Shown here one piece after another: positions 11,738-21,939 of a stretch of DNA of 64,000 bases. This stretch comes from Benincasa hispida (lineage: Eukaryota; Streptophyta; Magnoliopsida; Cucurbitales; Cucurbitaceae). The position numbers and the translations under genes were made by a program. How positions within the stretch are numbered: the first letter of the stretch is position 1; every line of letters starts with the position of its first letter. Location: positions 30,600,283-30,664,282 of the forward strand of contig NC_052350.1 in the NCBI RefSeq assembly GCF_009727055.1, read 5' to 3'. The notes below the pieces were generated by a model, which was given only the letters and a program-made list of their open reading frames with translations, had not been told where the DNA came from and did not search any database.

Positions 11738-12353
11738 GATGTTGGGATTTAACCACAACAGTGTTATTCTCAACTAAGGAACAGTTTTAATGTTTTCTAA
11801 TAAAAACAACTTTATATGTTTTATGCTTGGAAAATATTTATACAATAGTACAAGGTTACTGTAGAAGCTTATATTTCAGTTTAATCTCTTTATTGAGACT
11901 ATTGCATGAGAATCAGTTTTTTTTTCTTAAGTCACTCACTGGGCTAGCAAGCTCACCCCATTTTCAAATGTTTTTCTTTTCCCCAGGTAGCGGTCAAATC
12001 CTTAGAAGATAGCTCTGCATCTGCTCTGCCACTAAAGGACAAAGATATTGTAACCCTTCTGCTAGGTGGTTACTGTAAATATTGTACACATGTTACAGTT
12101 GTTCATTTAGGGACTAAGGTTTTAGGCATCGAGACTTGTGAAACTAGTAATGTGATCACTCTAAATATGTTGTATTTTTTTAAAAATTAATAAATTTTGG
12201 CCTAAGAGGCATTCATTGTATATGAATTTGTACATTGGTATCAGAGTTATTTCCACAAGAGTTATTAGGCAGTAAGTGTTAACAAAGGGTTGATAACTGC
12301 TGCAGTCATGTCCTTTCCTAGGCTCAGAGGGTAGTCTGGGATGGGGTGTGACA

Positions 12354-13189
12354 GATATATTTTAACTTATTAAAATAGATGGTTAACCTACGTGAGCATG
12401 CAACTTATTTTTGTGATGGATTTTACTGTCTAATTCAAATTTTATAACAACTTATAAAAATAGACATGCTTTTACATCCATAACATACATCAAAGATATT
12501 CAAAATTTAATATAACAATTATATTAAATAACAGAAACCCTAAATAATAATTCTATACATTATAATAATTTATAACATATATATAATGCATGTAACATGC
12601 TTCCTATGGTGGTTTTTTAAATCTAAATGGCATACTATATGCACAAACATGTTTAAATTTAAATACAACATACATCACATGCATAATTACTTAGATAATA
12701 CTGATATAGTTCAACTTTGGCATCCTAAGCAAGTAGAAATACTAGTTTATTACAAAACAGGTCCAAAAACAGCTCCAATTTGGTATTGAACTGCTTGAAC
12801 CAACCCGAACTACTTGGACCAGACCTCCAAAGCATCAAAATGGGTTGAACCGGTCCAAGAATGGTTGAAACGGATTGGAATGGGGTTGAACCGGTCGAAT
12901 CAGAACCCTTCCCGCGCGAACCGGATTGAACCACGCGTTGCTTAGCTGGGATGAGCAGCGTTGCAACGCTCATCCCAGTGTTGCAATGCTGCAGGCTGTA
13001 TCAAGCACAGCCTTGCAATGCTACCCAAGCTGTATCAAGCACAGCATTGCAACGCTGCCTGGGCAGTAGGCTATTCTCCATTTTTTGCTCCTCGACCTTG
13101 CTTGCTTCAAACACCAAATTACAACCTAACTCGGACTCTAATGACTCCAAATAAATTAGAGACTCTAGAGCACACATATAAGCTCATCA
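12354..13189 (-). other. Leader segment of element B, middle part
   Basis: This resumes the noncoding leader after the gypsy-type LTR. It resembles 20750-21420 of element A (GCATGCAACT, the ATACATCA/TATA-rich stretch, and a region rich in TTGAACC words). Positions 12955-13060 hold repeated GTTGCAACGCT and GTATCAAGCACAGC words, including a perfect 14-base palindrome AGCGTTGCAACGCT at 12957-12970. Open frames here are short and lack any recognisable domain. Confidence 0.65.
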
Positions 13190-14912
13190 TGTTGGGAATG
13201 TCCTAGAACTCGCAGTTCGTGTTAAACATTCTATTTTATCAATAACAATGACTTGTTGATTTTGAATCTTATTATGAAAATCTAATAAACGCATCCTTGG
13301 CTATAGTCTGAATGTTGTAACTTTATATAGTGACATAAACAGGATCAAGCTGACATTATATAGCCTACATGGTCTAATAAGTATATGGATGAAATTGGGT
13401 ATCTCATCCTGGTAACACTATTAGATGCGGCCCACTCTGTAGTTGTTACAAAAAGTTGTAAGGTGCTACAAATTATGTGATCCAAAAATCGTTCATGTTG
13501 AGACATGAGAGTGGGGGCATCTTATGCAAAAAGTTTGCATATAGACTGGACCACGAAAATAGTCACTTTTCTTTATAACAACTGTTTACTATTAAAACTG
13601 ACTATTTCATTTATTATATAACCTAGGTTAACTCGATCTTAATCTTAAGCTAGCTATGAACTCATATTTGTTCAAGATTATCCTTTGATCTGCAAACGGT
13701 GAGAGTAATCCAACAACACTGCTCAATAAGCTTACTATTTTGGGGATAAGACCAAATGAATAGCTGGGGACATAGCCTTACAAGATGGAATTCACTCCTA
13801 CCCTATTTAGGGTTAGCAGATAGGTTATTCTCTTAAGTACTAACTCCAGGTCTTGAACAATCGAGGCCTCACGTTCTCATGATAGAGAAATGATTTGATT
13901 CATAGAGATTATGAATCAGAATTGTTCATTGGAGGATCAGTAGAAACTTAAGGAACAAGATGTATTCACCGAGGTAAAATGGTATTTTTGACCTAGTTGT
14001 TATTACGAACAACCTGCGAAGGATCGACTTACTGATTATGGTTATTAAGTGGACATAATATATCTACAGTGAGGGGATTTCAACTATGAGCTATAGTGGA
14101 GTGTTCTATTAGTTCATGAAGGGGGGTTAGATCGGACTAATGAGTTTAGTCAATTAATCTCGAATCGTTGGAGCCCATGATCTGTAGGTCTGCGAGGTCC
14201 CCCTACTGGCTCATAAATGGATAAGCTTTAGGGTAGCTTGAGAAATTAATTTGAAACGTTCAAATTAAACAGAATAAGGGAATATATATTTAAATATGAT
14301 TCAAATATATGAAGATGATTATTGTGCAAAAATTAATTTAAGAAAATCAATTTTCAATTAAAATGGCTTTAAAAGAAAAAAAATGGAAAATCGTTTTGCA
14401 TGGTTGCACAAAATGGAGATTCAATTTTCTCCATTACCTTCATCTTCATGCTCACACAAAGGCCATTATCCTCTCTACATTAATTCTCCAATCATGAGCT
14501 GCAAGCCATGCACTCCACTTTTTTGCATGTTCTTCTACTATATATAAAGAAGACTGGAGTCATTTGAGAGGGATGAAGGCAGAATTTTTTAGAGAAAAAC
14601 TTCTGTTAGAAGAAACGGTTCTTCTTATCGGCTACTGTGAGTTCTTCTTGGTTCTTCACCTTTTCAAGCTATTCTTGAGTCCCACAACTCTGCCTAAAGA
14701 TCCAAGAGTATAGTAGGGAAGTCTTTGAGGTGGTTCACAGTGATAACAAGTGAAGACTACTGTTGTACACTTGGTTTCTTGGAGAGTTCATCAAAGGTAT
14801 GACCTTAAAACCCTCTTTTTAGAAAAAACATACTTTAATTTCTGCCAAAATTAATGAATTTGAATGCTTATGGATCCTTGATACTTCCACTGCATGTTAT
14901 TTAACTTTTTCA
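13190..14912 (+). mobile_element. Plus-strand solo copia LTR inserted in element B leader
   Basis: The unit starts TGTTGGGAATGTCC and ends near ACTTTTTCA. Its internal order matches the minus-strand LTRs in reverse: the GGTAACACTATTAGATGCGGCCCA region, CTGTAGGTCTGCGAGGTCC and a TATATATAA box at about 14539-14547. The flanks are CATCA (13185-13189) and AATCA (14913-14917), which match at 4 of 5 positions. The leader of element B continues on both sides and reaches the primer-binding site at 15081. At 1723 bases it is shorter than its relatives. Confidence 0.75.
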
Positions 14913-15068
14913 AATCAAACAAGAGCCAATTACAAATTTAACTTGGAAATCAAAGAGAAATCTAATGCCAAAGCTTAAAAAAAACCATTCATATCAGTCC
15001 AAAACATGCAATATCAGAAATTCACCTACCAAAATTCAAATTAACTTTAATTGACTGCTTAAATCACA
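14913..15068 (-). other. Leader segment of element B next to its 5' LTR
   Basis: A short noncoding stretch, the first part of the leader on the minus strand. Directly before it lies the primer-binding site. No further structure was seen. Confidence 0.6.
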
Positions 15069-15081
15069 CTCTGATACCAAT
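15069..15081 (-). promoter_or_regulatory. Primer-binding site of element B (initiator tRNA-Met)
   Basis: On the minus strand ATTGGTATCAGAG directly follows the 5' LTR end (TTCTATCA). TGGTATCAGAG is complementary to the 3' end of plant initiator tRNA-Met, the usual primer for copia reverse transcription. This fixes 15082 as the inner end of the 5' LTR and shows that 15082-16970 is a 5' LTR. Confidence 0.88.
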
Positions 15082-16970
15082 TGATAGAATATATTAGCAT
15101 GCAATGGAAGAAAATAGAATCAATAAGCACTCTAATGATATTTAATTTGAGTTCTGAAGCATGTTTTTGCAGAAAATCTAGAATGGATTTCAAATAAACA
15201 TACCTTTGATGAATTCTTCAAAATCCAAGCTGCTCTTCATATCAATTCAGCTCCAAATCTTTAGTTAACCACTAAGAGATCTTCTCTACTATTCTCATCC
15301 TTGAATTTGAGTGGTGGAACTCGAATTTGAGTGAATTTGTGAGGTAAAGTTTCTGGGTTTGAGAGGAAGAAGATGAAGCTTGCAAAAAACTTTTTTCCAA
15401 CAACAGAACTCTTTAATCTCAAGCAATTGAGGGCTTTTTATCATTCTTCAACATGCAAACACTTCAAATCAACCACCATGCCAGCTCCTACTTGAAGAAT
15501 TAAGTGAAATTGTGTGTGATTATATGAAGAACACCTCATGCTTGGGTCAAATGTGGGAAAACCCCACTTTCTCGTTTTTCCTATTTTCAAACTAATTTCC
15601 AAATTTCCAAATTTATTTCTTTTAATCAATTCTGTAATTAATCAAATCTAAAATTACAAAATCCAATTTATTAAATTGAATTTTAAAATTGGAAATTAAT
15701 TTGATTTTAAATTAATTAAACATAATTTAATTAATTAATTATCTAATATTAAATTAATCACACACTTAATTTTAAACGTGACTGTTATTCATGTAATTGA
15801 TATTTAAATCAATATTTAAATATTATAAACTCTCCAAATTTTATTTCATTTCAACAAATTAAACATTAATTATATCAAATATAATTATATAAACCCTCAT
15901 TCGAATTTGAACTTATTCAAATTCAAACCCTAATTTTAATTTGAACATTTTCAAATTGGTATCATTCCAAATGCATTCAATTTATTAATTCAAGGTGTTC
16001 ATGTTTTACGAGCTAGTAGAAGGACCTTATGGACCTACAGATCATGAGCTCCAACGATTAAGATTAATTGGCTAAACACTTTAGACAAAATTAATCAGTA
16101 TTCATTAACTATCAAGTCACACCAATATAGCTCGATAATTGCACTCTCCTCACTGTAGATATATTTGTATCCACATGATTTAACCATAACCAGTAAGTCG
16201 ACCCATCATAGGTTGTTCGTAATAACGGCTAGGTCAATATGTTGTTTTACCCTCGATATTACGTCTAGTTCCTTAAGTTCCTACTAATCCTCTAATGAAA
16301 AATTGGTTTGTGATCCAATTACTAAACCGGATCCTTCTCGGGCCAGTGAGAGGGTGGGGTCCCTTGTTCAAGACTTGGATTCAGCACTTAAGAGAACAAT
16401 CTCTCTCCTATCCCTAAATCGGGTAGGCGTGAATTTCTTATTGCACCCTATGTCCCCAACTATCTACCCGGTCTTACCCCTGAAATGGGAGCCGCCATTG
16501 TTGAGTCAACCCTCACCTATGAAAATCTAAGGATATTCTCGAATAAACAGAAGTTCATAGTTAGCTCAGGATAAAGATCAAGTTACCTAGGTCATCTAAG
16601 CGAAATAGTCAATCTTAAACAATAAACAGCGTTATAAAGTAAGAGTGACTTATTTCTTGGTCCGATCTTATGAAAACTCATCGCATAGGACGCCCCCACT
16701 CCTCATGTCAATATATAAAAGAATCAGGATCACTTTGTTTGTATCACTTTTACAACAACTTGTAACCGCTACAAAGTAGGTCGCATCTAATAGTGTTACC
16801 AGAATAAGGAACCCAACCTTATTCGTATGCTATAGACCATTTTGGCTATTTACTCGAAATTAATCCATCTTTATGTCTCTACATGAAGTTCAAGTATTCA
16901 TGTAATAGCCATGTATCTTAGTTTATTAGATTTAGACTTTACGAATGCAATTTAAAGATGAAGCAACATT
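15082..16970 (-). repeat. 5' LTR of element B, start truncated
   Basis: Close match to 3685-5132 but without its 550-base internal deletion. By comparison about 90 bases at the LTR start are missing. At 16957-16979 the LTR runs into element A gag through a perfect 10-base inverted repeat (GATGAAGCAA and TTGCTTCATC around CAT). The exact boundary could be 16957-16972. Confidence 0.8.
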
Positions 16971-17576
16971 TGCTTCATCTGATCCTTACTTTTCATCAAG
17001 GATTGAAAGGCCTGTAGCTCATTGAGCAGAGTGGTAAGCTTATAGTCAATCATGTTCAAAACAGCATTTTTACAAAAACGAAGGAAACTTTCAAGTAGAG
17101 ATTCCAAAATGAAGCTAACCTAACTGGCTTCATCGATGTTTGACCCATTCATCTCTGCCATGTTGAAGTGGACCATCATTTTGAAAACATATTCTCGAAC
17201 AGATGGCCCTTCTTGCATACCGGCATTGAAGATGTGTTTCAGACCTAAGCTGTGAAGACGGTTGTCCAAACATTCCCTTCAGGGACTCCATGATCTCACA
17301 TGTTGTGAGCATAGGCTCATACTTCTTGCCCAAGACTTCATTAAGACTAGCCAAGATATACGCTCGAGCCTTATCGTTTGCCCATGTCCAATGCTCATAA
17401 GCTTCTCAAATGTTTCAAGGAGCATTAAGAGTTGGAATTGGAGGACAATCCTCCATCAGGACAAAACAAAGATCATCGATGATCAGTATTGTATTGATTG
17501 TGTTTTTCCAACTGGTATAATTCTCTCCTATTAATTTTTCCATGGAGAGTAAATTTAAAGTAGTAGTAGTAGCCAT
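16971..17576 (-). pseudogene. Copia gag fragment of element A
   Basis: Start ATG at 17574-17576 (minus), opening MATTTTLNLLSMEKLIGENY, then TSWKNTINTIL and CFVLMEDCPP, AYEHWTWANDKARAYILASL and LGKKYEP. Near the 3' end come SLLESFLRFCKN and LLNELQAFQSLMKSKDQMK. This is the retrotransposon gag (UBN2-like) region that forms virus-like particles. Stops occur after LNAP and again a few codons on, and there is at least one frameshift. It stops at 16971, where element B's LTR begins, before any zinc knuckle. Confidence 0.85.
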
Positions 17577-17936
17577 ATTTAAGTAATTTCTTAAAAAAGA
17601 ACAAACTATTTACATTTAGTCTACTTGCATTAAACCACTTACGACAACCAATCAGATTTTTAGCAAAATAGTCTAGTGTCTATTTTGCAATGATGTTTTA
17701 GTGAGACAGGAAAAAAGTCACTGTAGGGTGATCAAGTGACCCTTCACTGAAATGAGATATTCTTAACCATTAGACAGAAACAACACCTTGTCACTACAAC
17801 TAACAGTCACCATTGTTCGGTCCAGAATTTGTTAACATCCTTAACAATTCTTGTGAGTGTAACCCTCATTTTAGGTTCTAGAGTTTCGCCCCAATGAGCC
17901 AACCATAGGAAAAAGCCGATTGGGACATGAAACTAA
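17577..17936 (-). other. Leader of element A, gag-proximal part
   Basis: Noncoding leader between gag and the nested solo LTR. It contains TAGTCTAGTGTCTATTTTGC-like and GTGAGTGTAACCCTC stretches also seen in the leader of element B (about 8600-8870). The last five bases ACTAA (17932-17936) are the target duplication of the next feature. Confidence 0.7.
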
Positions 17937-20032
17937 TGAAGGAAATCGAATACAAGGATTTCCATGAGCAGCGGATTGATCTTTCCAAATTTCAATCGTA
18001 TATGAATATTACAATTACAATCACAAACGGAAACATACAGTTATGCGAAATACATAAATTATAGCATGCTATACAAAAGATCAAGGACAAGAATCAACAC
18101 ACTTTTATAGATTCATCTTCGAGTTCCTTGATCACGAACGCTCGATCACAGCAACATAGCAACACACGAATGCTCATCCAACACGACTGCTACACTGCAC
18201 AAACACCGCGCACTCCAACTAAGCGATCACTAAGGTCACAAACACCCCGAACACCACGAACGGCCTCCACAAAACCTCGACAGTGTCGAGTTAAATATGA
18301 TGCCCCCAAGAAGGTTGCCTTGGTATTCTCGGAGTGAGAATCTAGAGGGTGGGCTCTATGTGGACTTGATTTGAGGCAGAAAACCAAAGGAACCACAATC
18401 GTGTAACCGATTGAGCAAGTGGAAGATGGAAGAACCTATCTATAGGTCCATGCCCAATCGTTTAGGAAAAACTATGCGATCGTCTAGCAAAAGCTATGTG
18501 ATCGTTTAGCTCATCGCTTAGTTGAGTGTCTATCACCTAAGAACACTCCATAATCATTTAGCTAACTCCAAGCTGTCACTTTGTAAATCTAATTTACTTG
18601 ACAACTCTCCGTGAGAAAAATAACAACTTTGCAAAACTTTCTCTCATACTAAAATTAGGAAAACATTTTTCCTTTTATCTCACGGTTACCATGAAACCAC
18701 CAATAACCTTCCACTCAATTGGTTATTAGAGAAAAAGAGATAATTATCCAATAATTAATATTATTATAAATATAAATGATAACTAACTTACCATAATATA
18801 TTTATAACCTATAGTTTTAATATTTCATCTCATGAAACATATAAATCATAGCTCTTTTTCTAGTCCATGGTATTTAATGTAAATCTCATTTACATTAATT
18901 CTCCACTTGATATATCTCATACACCATACCGATCATATCATATATAATTGAATTACCTCTAGTCAATTTGCACATTTCAAATCAACACCAATAATTGATC
19001 CTCAACTTGAATCCATTGAGCTACCAAGGAGACTTTATGGACCTATAGCTCGAAGCTCTAATGGTACGTGAATAATAGACTAAACTCTTTAGTCACAGGA
19101 TCCACCATCTTAACTGCCAGGCACTCCACTAAAGACCGACAGCTGAACTCTCCTTACCACAAATATATTATGTGTCCATCTTAACCAATCAGCAATGCGA
19201 CAACCCTTCACAGATTGCTCGTAAGTACAGCTCATCCAATAATCGTTATGCTTCTGTAGTTTCATCTAACTCCTTAAATACCACTTAATCCTCTAATGAA
19301 CATAAGTCATAGTTCTACTATGACTGAGTCCTCTCTTCCAAAGAAAAGTTGTGGCCACTATGTTCAAGCCCCGGAATCAGCCCTTAAAGGAGCAATCTCT
19401 CTACTTACCCCTGCTTTGGGAAATGAGTGAATTTCATCTTGTGTAAGTGAGTTCTCAGCTCTCAGAACAGACAAGTTCCCAAAAAGGTAGGCATGTTGAG
19501 TTGGCAATCTGGCCACTCTCACCCATACTAATCAAAGGACCACCCTCAAAGGCAGAAGTTCCCAAAACACTCAGGATTGAGGTCGTGTCACTTATGGTCG
19601 TTTAGGTGAGATGTAAGTCTACAGTATCAACGGCATTATATATAGAGTCTAGTCATCTCGTGGTCCAGTCGTATACAAACTCTTTGTATAGGACACCCCC
19701 GCTCGCATGTCTCTACATGAATGGTTAGGATTTATCATCTGTAGTAGTTTACAACACTTGCAAACCTCTACAAAGCAGGTCGTATCCGTAGTGTCACCAG
19801 GATCGGTATCCCATCTTAATCCTTATACTATAGACCTATCTAGGTTATCACTTAAGGCATGATCCACTTATATATCACATATACATGCTTAAGTTTAATA
19901 AGATAACCATGGAGCTTTGTTTATTGGATATGAGTAAATGCTAGAATGAAATAACAGTTATTTTATTCATAAAACAATGTGTATAATTACAAACAATGAG
20001 ACTCCGGGAGAATTAGGACACCAATCCCAACA
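17937..20032 (-). mobile_element. Solo copia LTR inserted in element A leader
   Basis: A 2096-base minus-strand LTR beginning TGTTGGGATTGG and ending GATTTCCTTCA, flanked by perfect ACTAA duplications (17932-17936 and 20033-20037). It has the family's conserved blocks: CTATAGCTCGAAGCTC, the AACTGCCAGGCACTCCACTAAAG region and AATCTGGCCACTCTCACCC. Removing it rejoins the leader smoothly. Short open frames around 18128-18396 lie in low-complexity CACGAAC/GATCG DNA and show no domain. Confidence 0.92.
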
Positions 20033-21921
20033 ACTAAAGCAACCCTATCCATATCTGGAGATTGAATAAAGCATCATGCAATACTGCCATCCTTTAGGGG
20101 GACACCCACGATGCCACAAGGTGATTCATGAAACTTTATTTAACCTAATGAGAGAGATCGGGGGATGTGTTGTCACACGTCCCACTCCCACTTACTATAA
20201 ACACTCTCTCTATTCACCTTGTTATTTACCTACCCAAATGCCACCTGTAGGGGGACACCCATGGTGCCTCAAGGCCGAGTGTAGATCTCCCGGTGTGAAT
20301 TTATAGGGAGAAAAATGTAGAGGATAAAATGAAGTATCATATACCTATTTTCCTCCCACTGAATATTTTACCTAGAGTTAATTAACTTAGGAAAAAATCC
20401 GACTACTGAATTTATATAAGTGTTTGTTTAATTTGCTAAAAAAAATGCTTTTCTTTGATGATTAAACAATTTTGATTGAAGTCTCATTAAACTCTTAATA
20501 GACTTTGATCAAACTTGCATGCACATAAAAAATCTATCTAATTCACCTTTCCAGGTAGGTTCCCAGGTAGGGGTGCAACGTTTCCATCAACTTAAGTACC
20601 CCAGCCTAGCCAGAATCCGCCTTAGCCAAAAGGTCCCTTATAGATATATTTGTTACATATTTAATCTTTTATTAAGAATCAATTTAGTCCTATTAAACCG
20701 ATTAAAAGATTAAACTAAGATTTCTAATCTCATTAGAAATATGATCTTAGGTCTATCTCAATCGTGTTTTAAAAACATTTTAAAAAAATGATTATAACCT
20801 AACGTTTGCATGCAACTCTTAATTATTGATTTTAACTCTAATTTCATTTAGTTATAAAAATTATAAATAAATGAAATAATTAAAACATCCATTGCATGGT
20901 TGACATACTTTAGTTAATCATAACATTTATAAATTAACCTAAGGTAATGTCATGCTTCATGCAATCTCCATTCATTACTAATATATATAACAATTATATC
21001 ACTAGGTAATGAATCATACTATAGCATACTTTTCATACATTCATTCAACTATATATTATAACAATTATAATATAAATGATGCATGGATATGCTATAAATG
21101 CATGCTTACGTATACTATAACATTTATACTATATGATGCATGAGCATGCTATATAATTTAAATCATGCATATACATATATTATAACACTTATAGTATAAA
21201 ATGATGCATGAATATAAATGCATAAACTAGGTTTTAAAATTATATGACATATAAGATAAAACATACATCATATGTATATTTAATATAAACAGTTAATGGA
21301 CTGGGTTAGGATGCCTAAAGGGAAACTTAAAAGGCTAACTATTACATGAATAAGAGTCACCTATTCGAAACAAGTGAACCAAGCCTTGAACCGCTCGAAC
21401 CAACCCGCCCTTCAATGAACTCTCTGCAGTGATCGAGTAGCAAACTTGTGAATGCTGCAAAAACTTGCTACACTATCTTGTAGCAAAAACTACACGATCG
21501 TGTGTAGCAAAACCTACACGATCTTGTAACATTAGCTACACGATCATTTAGCTAATGCTACATGATCATGTGGCAAAAAGCTACACGATCCAATAGATAT
21601 GCTTTCTTCTTCATCGAAGCAATGGTCTGAATTTCTTCTTTAAAACTCCTCGAGAATAGCACAAGCGACTCAAAACAATGAATACAGACTCTATAAAAAA
21701 ATTATGCCCAAAACAGGGGCCTTTACAAACCAAATTTGTAAACGAAATAAAGCCTTAAAACAAAGTATCCTATCGCGAAACACCCATCAACAAAACCACA
21801 TTCATATTGAAACATTCATCGCATGAACTTTAAACAGAATGTAGAATAAGTAAAAACCAACCAACATTGTAAAAAAAACGATTCAATAAAAAAATAGAAT
21901 TTGGGATCAGTAATCCAGAAA
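20033..21921 (-). other. Leader of element A, LTR-proximal part
   Basis: About 1.9 kb of noncoding leader. Two short blocks share GGGGGACACCCA followed by a GGTGC/GATGCCACAAGG-like phrase (about 20097 and 20259). A very AT-rich stretch with repeated ATGCATGA words spans 20900-21250. A run of GCTACACGATC-type words lies at 21470-21595. No gene seen. Confidence 0.65.
21470..21595. repeat. Degenerate ACACGATC short repeats in leader
   Basis: Five to six copies of a roughly 24-base motif built from AGCAAAA.CTACACGATC and GTAGC variants. Related words recur in the solo LTR at 18470-18550 (GCTATGTGATCGTTTAGC) and in the LTR at about 31730-31800, so this word set is a fast-changing part of the family. 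Confidence 0.7.
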
Positions 21922-21939
21922 CCTGGTTCGGTTACCAAT
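21922..21939 (-). promoter_or_regulatory. Degenerate primer-binding site of element A
   Basis: The minus strand reads ATTGGTAACCGAACCAGG immediately after the LTR. It resembles the initiator tRNA-Met site ATTGGTATCAGAGCCAGG with four mismatches. Its position identifies 21940-23929 as a 5' LTR. Confidence 0.7.

Larger units (their letters stand above)
9650..12353 (+). mobile_element. Gypsy-type solo LTR inserted in element B leader
   Basis: A 2704-base plus-strand unit beginning TGTGAACCC and ending GGGGTGTGACA. It is full of ATGCGTTGG and ATGCGGC words, and has a clear TATA box near 10700. It is homologous, in opposite orientation, to 26643-29603 (for example GCCTATAAATAGG and GAGGTTATTTGGG). 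No internal region or coding motif is present, so it is a solo LTR. Calling it Ty3/gypsy rests on the length, the GC-rich TGACA end and the GGTATCTGAGC region, and is inference. Flanks are GACCT and GATAT, only a 3 of 5 match, so a target duplication is not proven. Confidence 0.7.
3685..16970 (-). mobile_element. Copia element B, nested in element A
   Basis: This is a minus-strand copia element with both LTRs recognisable. The 5' LTR is about 15082-16970. It is followed by a primer-binding site at 15069-15081, a leader in three pieces (14913-15068, 12354-13189, 8563-9649), a gag remnant, protease, integrase and RT-RNase H (8562 down to 5258), a polypurine tract at 5135-5144 and the 3' LTR at 3685-5132. 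Two later insertions interrupt the leader (9650-12353 and 13190-14912). The candidate target site GACTC is visible at 3680-3684. Its partner is gone because a deletion removed about 90 bases of the 5' LTR start and the flank. Without the two insertions the element is about 8.9 kb. Confidence 0.8.

Noticed and set aside
12951..13206. Overlapping open frames of 67-82 codons
   Set aside because: They sit in the GTTGCAACGCT repeat zone of a retroelement leader, on both strands, with no conserved motif.
18128..18396. Open frames on both strands in CACGAAC/GATCG-rich DNA
   Set aside because: They are inside a solo LTR with proven target duplications and are low complexity.
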